DNA from: Cyanobium sp. WAJ14-Wanaka
GTDB lineage: Bacteria > Cyanobacteriota > Cyanobacteriia > PCC-6307 > Cyanobiaceae
Assembly (NCBI RefSeq): GCF_024345375.1
Contig: NZ_JAGQAZ010000002.1
Coordinates: forward strand, 248,001 to 312,000
DNA length: 64,000 nucleotides
Direction: 5' to 3'
Shown: one piece after another, positions 18,840 to 27,892 of the stretch
Layout of the letters: the number at the start of each line of letters is the position of its first letter
Numbering within the stretch: the stretch's first letter is position 1
Position numbers and translations under genes: made by a program
The notes under the pieces: model-generated
Databases searched by the model: none
What the model was told of the DNA's origin: nothing
The model's input: the letters and a program-made list of their open reading frames with translations, nothing else

Positions 18840-19115
18840 ATGAGCACGCTTGCAACCAGCGGCAGCAGTCGCCTCGACACGATCAACCCCTCGTTGACCC
18901 GCTACGGCCGCACCGAAATGGCGCCCGTACTGCCCCTGCGCGATGAACCGGATCTGTTGAGCTGGCTGGAAAGCAGCGGCCGCCTGGTGGCCGATGAGGA
19001 AACCGCCAGCACCGATGTGAGCACGGTGGAAGAGGAAGAGCTCTCGGCACTGATGGGCGAAAAAGAGGACTACAACAAGGACGACGAACAGCAGGAAGAA
19101 AACTGGGAAGACTGA
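18840..19115 (+). CDS. DUF3134-type conserved cyanobacterial protein
   Basis: The 91-residue product from the ATG at 18840 has the conserved core [19 protein letters not shown] followed by [15 protein letters not shown], matching my memory of the cyanobacteria-specific DUF3134 family. The C-terminus is a strongly acidic Glu/Asp tail ([17 protein letters not shown]). It is probably cytosolic. The frame is open to 18750, but similarity begins at 18840. It is followed by mraY. Confidence 0.78.
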   Translation: MSTLATSGSSRLDTINPSLTRYGRTEMAPVLPLRDEPDLLSWLESSGRLVADEETASTDVSTVEEEELSALMGEKEDYNKDDEQQEENWED

Positions 19116-19146
19116 ATTCCCGCCTGTTCAAGCCCAAGCCCATCCC

Positions 19147-20244
19147 TTGCAGCTTCCCTTGCAACTCTCCTGGCCCAGCAACAGTCGCTCCACGGCGGCC
19201 CTGCTGGGCTTTTTGCTGCTTGGAGCCTGCCTGATCTGCGACGGCCTGGTGGCCAACTCCAGGCTGGCCCTGCCCCTGCTGCTTACGGCCTTGATCAGCT
19301 GGACAGTTACCCGCTGGGGCCTACCCCGGTTGCGGGCCCTCAAGCTCGGACAGGTGATCCGCGAAGAGGGGCCTAAGGGTCACCAGAGCAAGGCAGGCAC
19401 TCCCACCATGGGTGGGCTGTTGGTGGTGCCGGTTGGGATTTTAGTGGGGGGGTTGATCAACCCCGCCGATCCCCGGCTGCTGGCCATTGCGGCCATCACC
19501 CTGGCCTACATGGCGATTGGGGCCATCGATGACTGGCGCAGCCTCACCAAGCGCACCAACACCGGCCTAGGGCCAAAGGGCAAATTGGTACTGCAGGGCG
19601 GTGCAGCCCTTCTTTTTCTTGCTTGGGCCGCCTACGGACAGTGGCTAGGTGGGGCCGGGGCTGGCGACGTGGCCCTACCTATGGGCTGGGTATTGCCCCT
19701 GGGGCTACTGATCTGGCCCCTGGGCCTGTTTGTGTTCCTGGCGGAAAGCAACGCCACCAACCTCACCGATGGCCTCGATGGCCTAGCTGCTGGTTGCGGG
19801 GCAGTGGTGTTCACGGGCATGGGCCTGCAACTGATGCTGCGGGGCAACCAGGGTGATCCCTCCCTGGCGGCCTTTTCCGTGGCGATGGCTGGCTGCTGGC
19901 TGGGCTTTTTAGCCCACAACCGCCACCCGGCTCGGCTGTTCATGGGTGATACGGGCTCCCTGGCGATGGGGGCAAGCCTCAGCGCCGTGGCCCTGCTTTC
20001 CAACAGCCTCTGGCCCCTACTGGTGATGGGCGGCGTGTTTTTAGCTGAATCCCTCTCAGTGATCCTGCAGGTATGGGTGTTCAAAGCCACCAAAGGCCCC
20101 GATGGCCAAGGCAAACGGCTGTTTCGGATGGCCCCACTGCACCATCACTTTGAGCTGGGGGGCATGGCTGAACAACAGGTGGTAATCAATTTTTGGCTGG
20201 CCAGCCTGTTGCTGGTAGGAGTGGGTTTGGTCTTGCTGCCCTAG
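19147..20244 (+). CDS. mraY: Phospho-N-acetylmuramoyl-pentapeptide transferase
   Basis: Transfers phospho-MurNAc-pentapeptide from UDP to undecaprenyl phosphate, making lipid I at the inner membrane. It has 365 residues with about ten membrane segments. Signature motifs are [18 protein letters not shown], the Asp-rich [13 protein letters not shown] and [12 protein letters not shown], and the C-terminal [10 protein letters not shown]. The start is uncertain: TTG at 19147, or another TTG four codons later. Confidence 0.95.
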   Translation: MQLPLQLSWPSNSRSTAALLGFLLLGACLICDGLVANSRLALPLLLTALISWTVTRWGLPRLRALKLGQVIREEGPKGHQSKAGTPTMGGLLVVPVGILVGGLINPADPRLLAIAAITLAYMAIGAIDDWRSLTKRTNTGLGPKGKLVLQGGAALLFLAWAAYGQWLGGAGAGDVALPMGWVLPLGLLIWPLGLFVFLAESNATNLTDGLDGLAAGCGAVVFTGMGLQLMLRGNQGDPSLAAFSVAMAGCWLGFLAHNRHPARLFMGDTGSLAMGASLSAVALLSNSLWPLLVMGGVFLAESLSVILQVWVFKATKGPDGQGKRLFRMAPLHHHFELGGMAEQQVVINFWLASLLLVGVGLVLLP

Positions 20245-20256
20245 CCAGCTCCAAAG

Positions 20257-20499
20257 ATGGCCTACTTCACCTGGAAGGAAACCGGTCTCACCGGCGATTG
20301 CGCCAGCCTCGAGGCGATGGCAGCCCGATTTGAAGAGGCGGCAAAACTGATGCGGCGCATGGCCCAGGAGGGCTTCAGCATCGAGCGCCACAGCGACGGT
20401 CAGCACATCACCCACCCCGATCCAGCGGTCTTTGAGGCCTATGGATTTGTGAGTGAGGAGTCCCCCGTGCGCCAGCTGACCCTGCTCTGCGAGCCCTAA
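20257..20499 (+). CDS. Conserved hypothetical protein, 80 residues
   Basis: A small soluble protein (AYFTWKETGLTGDCASLEAM, then AARFEEAAKLMRRMAQEGF) with a helical middle and the phrase HITHPDPAVFEAYGFVSEE. It lies 12 bases after mraY on the same strand. Similar short proteins are found in picocyanobacteria; the function is unknown to me. Confidence 0.68.
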   Translation: MAYFTWKETGLTGDCASLEAMAARFEEAAKLMRRMAQEGFSIERHSDGQHITHPDPAVFEAYGFVSEESPVRQLTLLCEP

Positions 20500-20516
20500 G
20501 GGCTAGCCAGGGAGTC

Positions 20517-20714
20517 CTAGGCCCGGCGCAGGTAACCCACCACCCAAACCACCACAAAAGCCAGGGAAGAGATGCCCAAGTAAATCAGGGCCCACTTCTG
20601 GAAATCGGCGATATCCCAGCCAAACAACAGTCCATTGGCCGCATCACCGGCGGTGCTGAAGCCCAAGTAAGGGGCTCCCATGGCAGCCAGCAGACCCCGC
20701 TCCATAAAACCCAT
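20517..20714 (-). CDS. Small membrane protein, conserved hypothetical
   Basis: A 65-residue protein with a C-terminal membrane segment (ALIYLGISSLAFVVVWVVGYL) ending in Arg-Arg, and an amphipathic N-terminal half (YLGFSTAGDAANGLLFGWDI). It is convergent with the 80-residue gene and divergent from purT. Small single-span proteins of this kind are common near photosystem or membrane complexes in cyanobacteria, but nothing here shows a partner. Confidence 0.62.
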   Translation of the reverse strand: MGFMERGLLAAMGAPYLGFSTAGDAANGLLFGWDIADFQKWALIYLGISSLAFVVVWVVGYLRRA

Positions 20715-20803
20715 ATCCCAAGCCGTATCTAGGGATCCTGTTTAGCAGGAATAGGGGATTGGCAGGGGTCAGGCAGGATCAAGGCAGCTTGCCCTTAAGT
20801 GCA

Positions 20804-22000
20804 GTGACAAAGAGCGCAGCCCAGGCCTTCCCCCGCACCCTGATGCTGCTGGGCAGTGGGGAGCTGGGCAAGGAGGTGGCGATCGCAGCCCAGCGACTTG
20901 GTTGCAGGGTTATTGCGGTGGACCGTTATCCAGGCGCCCCGGCCATGCAGGTGGCTGACCAGGCCGAAGTGGTGGCCATGGCCGACCCTGAAGCCCTAAA
21001 AGCCGTGGTGCGCCGGCACCGACCCGATCTGGTGATTCCCGAGATCGAAGCCCTGGCGGTGGATGCCCTGGCCGAACTGGAAGCGGAGGGAATCACCGTG
21101 ATTCCCACGGCCCGGGCCACGGCGGTGACGATGAACCGCGACCGCATCAGAGATCTGGCGGCCCGGGAGCTGGGCCTGCGCACGGCGCGTTTTGCCTATG
21201 CCGAAAGTGCAACCGAACTGGCGGCCAGGGCCGAACCCTTGGGTTGGCCCGTGGTGGTGAAACCGGTGATGAGCTCCTCTGGCAAGGGCCAAAGCGTGGT
21301 CAAAGGCCCGGAAGAGATTCCAGCCGCATGGGAGGCCGCCATGGCCGGAGCCAGGGGCCAGGGAGCCCGGGTGATCGTGGAGGAGTTCCTTGATTTTGAG
21401 CTGGAGATCACCCTGCTCACGGTTAAGCAATGGCACGGACCCACCCTGTTTTGCCCGCCAATTGGCCACATCCAAGAGCGGGGCGACTACCAGTGCAGCT
21501 GGCAGCCGGCCGCCATGGGCAGCAACGAACTTGCCGAAGCCCAGGCCATGGCAAGGGCTGTCACCGACAACCTGGGGGGGGCGGGGTTATTTGGGGTGGA
21601 ATTTTTCCTCTGCCGGCGTTCAGAAAAGCTGGAAGTCGTTTTCTCGGAGCTGTCGCCCCGGCCCCACGACACCGGCCTGGTGACCCTGATGGGCCAAAAC
21701 CTAAGTGAATTTGAGCTTCACCTGCGGGCGATTTTGGGGCTGCCGATTCCCGAAATCACCTCACTTGGACCAGCCGCCAGCCGGGTGGTACTTGCCACGG
21801 AAAGCTCTGCCGCAGTGTGCTTTGAAGGGGTGGCCGAGGCCCTGGCTGAGGCCGATACCCAGTTGCTGCTCTTCGGCAAAGCTGATGCCAGACCCCAGCG
21901 CCGCATGGGCGTTGCCATAGCCCGGGGTGTCAACGAAGTGGAAGCCCGCCGCAAAGCCGACACCGCCGCCGCCCAGGTGCGGGTGGTCCCAATGGGATGA
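20804..22000 (+). CDS. purT: Formate-dependent phosphoribosylglycinamide formyltransferase
   Basis: Uses formate and ATP to formylate GAR in purine synthesis. It is an ATP-grasp protein: MLLGSGELGKEVAIAAQRLG at the N-terminus, VVKPVMSSSGKGQS binding ATP, VEEFLDFELEITLL, and metal ligands in GVEFFLC and SELSPRPHDTGLVT. Start choice is uncertain: GTG at 20804 gives 398 residues, near the E. coli length, while the frame is open to a TTG at 20759. PurU, which makes formate, is 10 kb away. Confidence 0.93.
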   Translation: MTKSAAQAFPRTLMLLGSGELGKEVAIAAQRLGCRVIAVDRYPGAPAMQVADQAEVVAMADPEALKAVVRRHRPDLVIPEIEALAVDALAELEAEGITVIPTARATAVTMNRDRIRDLAARELGLRTARFAYAESATELAARAEPLGWPVVVKPVMSSSGKGQSVVKGPEEIPAAWEAAMAGARGQGARVIVEEFLDFELEITLLTVKQWHGPTLFCPPIGHIQERGDYQCSWQPAAMGSNELAEAQAMARAVTDNLGGAGLFGVEFFLCRRSEKLEVVFSELSPRPHDTGLVTLMGQNLSEFELHLRAILGLPIPEITSLGPAASRVVLATESSAAVCFEGVAEALAEADTQLLLFGKADARPQRRMGVAIARGVNEVEARRKADTAAAQVRVVPMG

Positions 22001-22064
22001 AAAGCTGCCACCCCCCTGGCGCGCAAGGGATCTGAACCTTATGGTGCGCCGAGCGTGCTGCACC

Positions 22065-23102
22065 ATGACCCAGGCCCAACCCCGTCCGCCTCGCCGCAGG
22101 GAGTTCGATCGCGAAATTCGCCGCGAAGAGCGCCGCGAAATTCGCCGCAAAGAGCGTCGCGTCAGCGGCCAGGGGTCCAGCCAACGCCGTGAAAAACCCA
22201 GCGCACAGCAGAAAAAGCAAAAAAATCAGCCAGCTCGCCGCAGGGGCTCGCCCCTCAAACCATTTGCCGTAGGGATCGCCGTCGGCTGGGCACTAGCAGG
22301 CCCCTTGCCCCACCTTGCAGGAGGTGCCGTTGCGGCCCTGCTCCATGGCCCGCAAGGCCTCGGGGCCCTGATCAATCCCTTTGGCATAGGCGATCGACGC
22401 ATTCTGGTGATGGGCGCCGACAAGGTGGCAGGCAACACCGATGTGATGTTCACCGTTCAGATCAAGGACGGCAAAACCCAACTCACCCAGGTGCCCAGGG
22501 ACACCTTCGTGGAATCCCAGGAGTATGGGGTGCTCAAGGCCAATGCCCTGCTCAATTACGGGGGCATCAAGGGGGTGAAACAGGAATTGAGCAACCTGCT
22601 GCAGGTGCCGGTGGATCGCTATGTGAGCGTCGACATGCGGGCAATCAAGCGGCTTGGTGATGCCCTAGGCGGGGTGGAAGTCAATGTGCCCAAGCGGATG
22701 TATTACGTCGACAACAGCCAGGGGCTCTACATCGACCTCTATCCAGGCACCCAGCTACTCAAAGGCGACCAGCTCGAGGGCTTCCTGCGTTTCCGCCACG
22801 ACGAAATGGGCGATCTGGGTCGCATGGAACGGCAAAAACTTGTGCTCGCTGAGCTGTTCAAAAAACTGGGCCAGCCCAGCACCTTGGCCCAATTGCCCAG
22901 GTTGCTAAAAATCGCTGGCAGCGATGTGAAAACCGATCTATCGGCCCTGGAAATGGGCCAACTGGTAACGGCCATGGCCGGCACCAAGCTGACGACAAAC
23001 CAGCTTCCCGGCAGGATTTTCTGGCAAAACGACCTCAGCTTCTGGATGCCCGATGCCAATAACCACTACACCGGCGTAGATGGGCCAGCCCCTGGGCCCT
23101 AG
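22065..23102 (+). CDS. LytR-CpsA-Psr (LCP) family cell-wall/polymer ligase
   Basis: The 345-residue protein has a highly basic cytoplasmic N-terminus, one membrane segment (about 65-90) and an extracytoplasmic LCP domain beginning ILVMGADKVAGNTDVMF. Conserved Arg/Asp sites follow in TQVPRDTFV and LRFRHDEMGDLGRMERQ. LCP enzymes move polymers from lipid carriers onto peptidoglycan. The N-terminus contains a 24-base tandem duplication (22110-22157), giving REIRREER then REIRRKER. The ATG at 22065 is used. Its stop overlaps that of convergent uvrA by 4 bases. Confidence 0.9.
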   Translation: MTQAQPRPPRRREFDREIRREERREIRRKERRVSGQGSSQRREKPSAQQKKQKNQPARRRGSPLKPFAVGIAVGWALAGPLPHLAGGAVAALLHGPQGLGALINPFGIGDRRILVMGADKVAGNTDVMFTVQIKDGKTQLTQVPRDTFVESQEYGVLKANALLNYGGIKGVKQELSNLLQVPVDRYVSVDMRAIKRLGDALGGVEVNVPKRMYYVDNSQGLYIDLYPGTQLLKGDQLEGFLRFRHDEMGDLGRMERQKLVLAELFKKLGQPSTLAQLPRLLKIAGSDVKTDLSALEMGQLVTAMAGTKLTTNQLPGRIFWQNDLSFWMPDANNHYTGVDGPAPGP

Positions 23103-26062
23103 CCCACCACCTCAGGCGGATGCTGCTTCAGCACCTGCTTGAGATACCTGCCCGTGTGGCTGGTGGCATGCTCAGCCACCTCCTCAGGCGTGCCCATTAC
23201 CACCAAGTCGCCGCCCTTGTCACCGCCTTCTGGACCGAGATCAATAACCCAGTCGGCACAGCGAATTACATCCAGGTTGTGCTCAATCACCAGGATCGAA
23301 TTGCCCTTATCCACCAAGCGTTGCATCACATCCATCAGCTTATGCACGTCAAAGAAGCTCAAGCCCGTGGTGGGTTCGTCAATCAGGTAAAGGGTTTTGC
23401 CGGTGGCCCGCTTAGAAAGCTCGGTGGCCAATTTGACCCGCTGGGCCTCACCGCCGGAAAGGGTGGGTGCTGGTTGTCCCAACTTGACGTAACCCAGGCC
23501 CACATCCACCAGGGTGCGCAGGCGATCCGCCGCCTGGGGAATCGCTGAAAACACCTCCGCCGCCTGCTCCACGGTCATCTCCAGCACATCGGCAATGGTG
23601 TGGCCCTTGTAGGTCACCTGCAGGGTTTCGCGGTTATAGCGGGCCCCCTTACACACATCACACTGCACATAGACATCCGGCAGGAAGTTCATCTCAATCA
23701 CATTCACGCCCTGGCCACTGCAGGCCTCGCAGCGGCCACCCTTGACGTTGAAGCTGAACTGGCCCACCAGATAACCGCGGGCCTTCGCCTCCACGGTGGC
23801 GGCAAAAATCTGACGAATCGGATCAAAGGCCCCCGTATAGGTGGCGGGGTTGGAGCGTGGGGTGCGGCCAATGGGTGATTGGTCGATCACGATCACCTTG
23901 TCGATCGCCTTAATTCCCCGCAGCTCAGCAAGGCCCGCAGGGAATGGCACCTTCATGCCCAATTGATGTTCCAGGGCTGGATGGAGTAATTCATTCACCA
24001 AGGTGCTCTTGCCGCTACCACTAACTCCGGTAACGCAGACCAACCTGCCCAGGGGAATCTCCACGCTGATGCCGTTGAGATTGTTGCGGGCGCAATCCAC
24101 CATCGTGATCTTGCGGCTGCCTTCGGTGCGGCGTTCTGCCGGTGTGGGAATTGAACGGCGACCACTCAAATAGGCACCCGTCAGGGAGTCTTCCGCCGCC
24201 AAGAGGTCCTGAAAATCACCCTGCGCCACGATGTGGCCACCGTGGACTCCCGCACCGGGGCCAATGTCCACGATGTAATCGGCTGCACGGATTGTGTCTT
24301 CGTCGTGCTCCACCACGATCAAGGTATTGCCCAGGTCGCGGAGCTTCATCAGGGTGGTGAGCAGGCGATCGTTATCGCGCTGGTGCAAGCCAATGCTGGG
24401 CTCATCGAGCACATACAAAACTCCGGTAAGGCCGGCACCGATCTGGGTGGCCAGGCGAATCCGCTGGGCTTCCCCCCCTGAGAGGGTCATGGCTGGCCGA
24501 TCCAGGCTCAGATAGTCGAGCCCCACATCCAACAAAAACTTTAAGCGCATGCGGACCTCCCGCAGCACCAGGTCGCCGATCTGGATCTGGCGGGCATTGA
24601 GCAAGGGATCCACTCCCTCACTTGCTCCCACCCCCATCAGGGCCTCAATACGGGCCAGGGTTTCACCCACGCTCACGGAAGTGAGCTCATGGATCCCGTA
24701 GGGGCCGACCCTCACCGCCAGGGCCTCCGGCTTGAGCCTCAATCCATGGCAGGTGGAGCAGGGCACCAGCTCCAGGTATTTCTCCAGCTTCTGGCGCACC
24801 GATTCCCCACTGGCATCGCGCAGCTGACGCTCCAGGATTGGCAGGACACCTTCAAAGGGCCGCTCAAAGCCCGCACTCTTGCGATAACGGCTATCCGCCT
24901 GGATCAGGATTGGCTCCTTGCTGCCGGTTAACAGCACCTCCCGTTGCTCGTCGCTGAGTTGGTTCCAGGGGGTTTTTAACTCAAACTTGAAGGCCTCTCC
25001 CACCGAATAGAGCAAGGAGAAGTAATAGGAATTGTCCTTATCTGCCCAGGGGGCAATGGCGGCATAAACGGGCAAATTGGGGTCCGGCACCACCCGTTCG
25101 GCCGTGAATTTGCGCAGGTGGCCAATGCCATGGCAGTCGGCACAGGCGCCATAGGGGCTGTTGAAGGAGAACAGCCGCGGCGAAAGCTCCTCCATGACAG
25201 CCCCATGGACCGGGCAGGCAAAGTTTTCGGAGTAGAGCCGCTCCCGCTCCACCCCTTCCGGCAACTCCTCACCCGCCTTGGGCACCACCTCCACCAGGGC
25301 CAGACCATCGCCGCGCTTAAGGGAAGTGCGCAGGGAATCGGTCAGCCGCTCCTGGACTCCTTCGCGAGCCACCAGGCGATCGACCACCACCTCAATGTTG
25401 TGGGCGTGATTTTTGTCGAGCTCGATGTTGTCGGCGAGTTCACGCACCTCACCGTTGATTCGCACCCGGGCAAAGCCCTCGGCCACCAGGCCCCCCAGCA
25501 ACTTCACGTGGGTGCCCTTCTTGCCCCGCACCAGCGGCGCCAGGAGTTGGTAACGGGTGCCCTCTGGCAAAGCGAGGATTTGGTCCACCATCTCATCGAT
25601 GGTTTGGGGCCTAATCGAGCGGTCGCACTGGGGGCAATGGGGTTCCCCAGCCCGGCCATAGAGCAGGCGCAAGTAATCCTGAATTTCCGTCACCGTGCCC
25701 ACGGTGGAGCGGGGGTTGTGGCTGGTGGATTTCTGATCGATCGAAATGGCCGGTGAGAGGCCTTCGATCGCATCCACATCGGGCTTGTCGACCTGCCCTA
25801 AAAACTGCCGGGCGTAGGCCGAGAGACTCTCCACGTAGCGGCGCTGGCCCTCCGCAAAAATGGTGTCAAAGGCCAGGGAGCTCTTACCGCTACCGCTCAC
25901 CCCGGTGAACACCACCAGGCGATTGCGCGGAATGGTGAGATCGATGTTTTTGAGGTTGTGCTGGCGGGCACCCCGCACCCGGATCACGTCCTCCAGGGAA
26001 CCGCCATTGAGCGACTGCAGCGCCGCTTTTTCGTTCACGCTCTTGGCGAGGGCGCGGGGCAT
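23099..26062 (-). CDS. uvrA: Excinuclease ABC subunit A
   Basis: Damage-recognition ATPase of nucleotide excision repair. It has 987 residues from the ATG at 26062. Two ABC ATPase modules are visible: Walker A GVSGSGKSSLAF near residue 60 and GVSGSGKSTLVN near 680, with signatures TLSGGEAQRIRLA and TLSGGEAQRVKLA. Zinc-finger cysteines are in CPQCD, CPVHG...CADCHG and CEACSG...CDVCKG. The open frame extends to 26149 inside recN, but similarity starts at MPRALAKSV. It lies 25 bases downstream of recN on the same strand. Confidence 0.96.
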   Translation of the reverse strand: MPRALAKSVNEKAALQSLNGGSLEDVIRVRGARQHNLKNIDLTIPRNRLVVFTGVSGSGKSSLAFDTIFAEGQRRYVESLSAYARQFLGQVDKPDVDAIEGLSPAISIDQKSTSHNPRSTVGTVTEIQDYLRLLYGRAGEPHCPQCDRSIRPQTIDEMVDQILALPEGTRYQLLAPLVRGKKGTHVKLLGGLVAEGFARVRINGEVRELADNIELDKNHAHNIEVVVDRLVAREGVQERLTDSLRTSLKRGDGLALVEVVPKAGEELPEGVERERLYSENFACPVHGAVMEELSPRLFSFNSPYGACADCHGIGHLRKFTAERVVPDPNLPVYAAIAPWADKDNSYYFSLLYSVGEAFKFELKTPWNQLSDEQREVLLTGSKEPILIQADSRYRKSAGFERPFEGVLPILERQLRDASGESVRQKLEKYLELVPCSTCHGLRLKPEALAVRVGPYGIHELTSVSVGETLARIEALMGVGASEGVDPLLNARQIQIGDLVLREVRMRLKFLLDVGLDYLSLDRPAMTLSGGEAQRIRLATQIGAGLTGVLYVLDEPSIGLHQRDNDRLLTTLMKLRDLGNTLIVVEHDEDTIRAADYIVDIGPGAGVHGGHIVAQGDFQDLLAAEDSLTGAYLSGRRSIPTPAERRTEGSRKITMVDCARNNLNGISVEIPLGRLVCVTGVSGSGKSTLVNELLHPALEHQLGMKVPFPAGLAELRGIKAIDKVIVIDQSPIGRTPRSNPATYTGAFDPIRQIFAATVEAKARGYLVGQFSFNVKGGRCEACSGQGVNVIEMNFLPDVYVQCDVCKGARYNRETLQVTYKGHTIADVLEMTVEQAAEVFSAIPQAADRLRTLVDVGLGYVKLGQPAPTLSGGEAQRVKLATELSKRATGKTLYLIDEPTTGLSFFDVHKLMDVMQRLVDKGNSILVIEHNLDVIRCADWVIDLGPEGGDKGGDLVVMGTPEEVAEHATSHTGRYLKQVLKQHPPEVVG

Positions 26063-26087
26063 CCGGGCGACTACGTAACAGGTAATC

Positions 26088-27764
26088 CTACGGGCGCCGC
26101 TCCGGACCCAGCAGGCTGGCCGCATAACTGCGGGCTTCCCCGGAATCACCCCCCGCCAGTTCCGCCAGTTCGGCTTCGCGGGCCTGGATGTCCCGCAGTT
26201 GGGACACCCGCGTGTGGGTGGAACCCTTGAGCACCTCCTTGACCACCCGGAAGTGGTGGTCAGCCGCGGCCGCCACCAGGGGCTGGTGGGTCACACAGAA
26301 CACCTGGCGCTGGGCCGCCAACCGCTGCAACAGCTCGGCCATGGCCCCACTAACCCGGCCGCTCACGCCCGCATCGATCTCGTCGAATAGCAGGGTCACG
26401 TGGGGATCCGCCGCCGCCAGGCAGGTTTTTAGGGCCAGCAGGAAACGCGACATCTCGCCGCCCGAGGCGACTTCCGCCAAAGGTGCCAGGGCCTGGCCCG
26501 GATTGGCAGAAAACAGAAACTGCACCCCATCGGCCCCCTCCTCCCCCGGTGCTGTTGGCTCAATGGCCACGGAAAAACGCACGTTTGCCAGGCCCATCGG
26601 CCGCAGGGCGGCCATCAACTGCTGCTCCAGCTCGCTGGCGGCGCTGCGGCGGGCGGCGCTGAGCCGACCATTGACCAGGTCACGCCCAGCCCTGGCTGCC
26701 GATTCAGCGGCCTCGAGGGCCTCCAGGGAAGCTTCCGCTCCGCCGGGGGCTAGTTGCTGACGCAACTGGTCGCGCCAGAGGATTAATTCGGCCAGATCCT
26801 TGCCGTGGCGGCGCTCCAAGGCCTTGATCTGGGCGATGCGCTCCTGGAGCTGCCCGAGGCTTTCGGGATCGCTCTCGAGGCCAGAGCCATAGCGATCAAG
26901 ATCCCGAGCCAAATCCTGAACCAGGGCCAGGCCATCAATGCAACTGGTGGCCAGCTCCAATAGGGATGGATCGAGCTGCTGCATCAGGTCAAGCTCGGCC
27001 CCACAGGCCGCCAGATGGTCCAGCACCGATGGGGCCTGCTCGGCGCCCTCCACCAGACGCCCAAGCAGGGTCATCACCCCCTCCTGGAGGCGCACCCCAT
27101 GGGCCAGGCGGTTTTCCTCGACCTGGAGCCGCTCCCGCTCCGCCGGATCCTCCAAGCCAGCAGCCTCCAGATCCGCCAGCAGCTGTTCCTGGCGCTCCCG
27201 CTCCTGTTGCAGCTGTAGCCAATCCCTGCGGGCCTCCTCCAAACCAAGAACGGCCCGCTTCCAGGCCCGATAAGCCTCCGCAACCGGGCCAAGTTGCTGC
27301 TGGTGCTCAGCTCCGGCAAAGCGATCTAGCCAGCGCCGCTGCTGACCGGGCTTGCCCAGCTGCTGGGTTTGGCCCTGCACGGTGAGATCGAGCAGTAGGG
27401 GCCGCAGTTCCTGGATTTGAGCCCGATTGACGGCCACACCGTTGAGGCGGTGGCGACTGCTAAGCCTGTCGTCGCTGAGCCGCCACTCCCGGCTCAGGAG
27501 AATTTCCTGCTCATCGGCATCCAGTTGCTGCTGCTCGAGCCAGGCCTGCAGCGGCGGGGTGAGGCTGAAGCTGGCCTCGATCAGGGCCCGCTCCGAACCC
27601 TGGCGAAGCAAACGGGGGCCACCACCCAGCAGGGCATCGAGGGCATCGAGCAAAATCGATTTACCTGCCCCGGTTTCACCAGTAAGCACGGTGAAACCAG
27701 CGCTGAACTCCAGCTGGAGCTGCTCAATTAGGGCAATGTTTTCGAGGCGCAGTCCGGTGAGCAC
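26088..27764 (-). CDS. recN: DNA repair protein RecN
   Basis: An SMC-like ATPase for double-strand-break repair, 558 residues. It begins LTGLRLENIALIEQLQLEFS with Walker A GETGAGKSILLDALD, has long coiled-coil arms rich in Gln, Glu and Leu through the middle, and ends with ASGGEMSRFLLALK (ABC signature) and LLFDEIDAGVSG (Walker B). Together with downstream uvrA it forms a repair pair. Confidence 0.95.
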   Translation of the reverse strand: MLTGLRLENIALIEQLQLEFSAGFTVLTGETGAGKSILLDALDALLGGGPRLLRQGSERALIEASFSLTPPLQAWLEQQQLDADEQEILLSREWRLSDDRLSSRHRLNGVAVNRAQIQELRPLLLDLTVQGQTQQLGKPGQQRRWLDRFAGAEHQQQLGPVAEAYRAWKRAVLGLEEARRDWLQLQQERERQEQLLADLEAAGLEDPAERERLQVEENRLAHGVRLQEGVMTLLGRLVEGAEQAPSVLDHLAACGAELDLMQQLDPSLLELATSCIDGLALVQDLARDLDRYGSGLESDPESLGQLQERIAQIKALERRHGKDLAELILWRDQLRQQLAPGGAEASLEALEAAESAARAGRDLVNGRLSAARRSAASELEQQLMAALRPMGLANVRFSVAIEPTAPGEEGADGVQFLFSANPGQALAPLAEVASGGEMSRFLLALKTCLAAADPHVTLLFDEIDAGVSGRVSGAMAELLQRLAAQRQVFCVTHQPLVAAAADHHFRVVKEVLKGSTHTRVSQLRDIQAREAELAELAGGDSGEARSYAASLLGPERRP

Positions 27765-27892
27765 AGGCCCTTCCGCCAGCCAAAGAGTGATCGGCCCGAC
27801 CGTAGCGGCTGTGTCTTTCGTTTAGAAGGGGCTCAGATTTAAAGGGACCCTCCGCGATGGGCGGGGGAATCCATGTTGTGAGCCTGTGGGTC

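Noticed and set aside
18544-18855. 104-codon N-terminal extension of argG
   Set aside because: The conserved protein starts at [13 protein letters not shown]; the extension covers a separate small membrane-protein gene in another frame.
20876-20890. HIP1-type octamer GCGATCGC (also near 39325) as a possible regulatory repeat
   Set aside because: I noticed only occasional copies; this fits chance in GC-rich DNA, and the dense HIP1 pattern of many other cyanobacteria is not seen.
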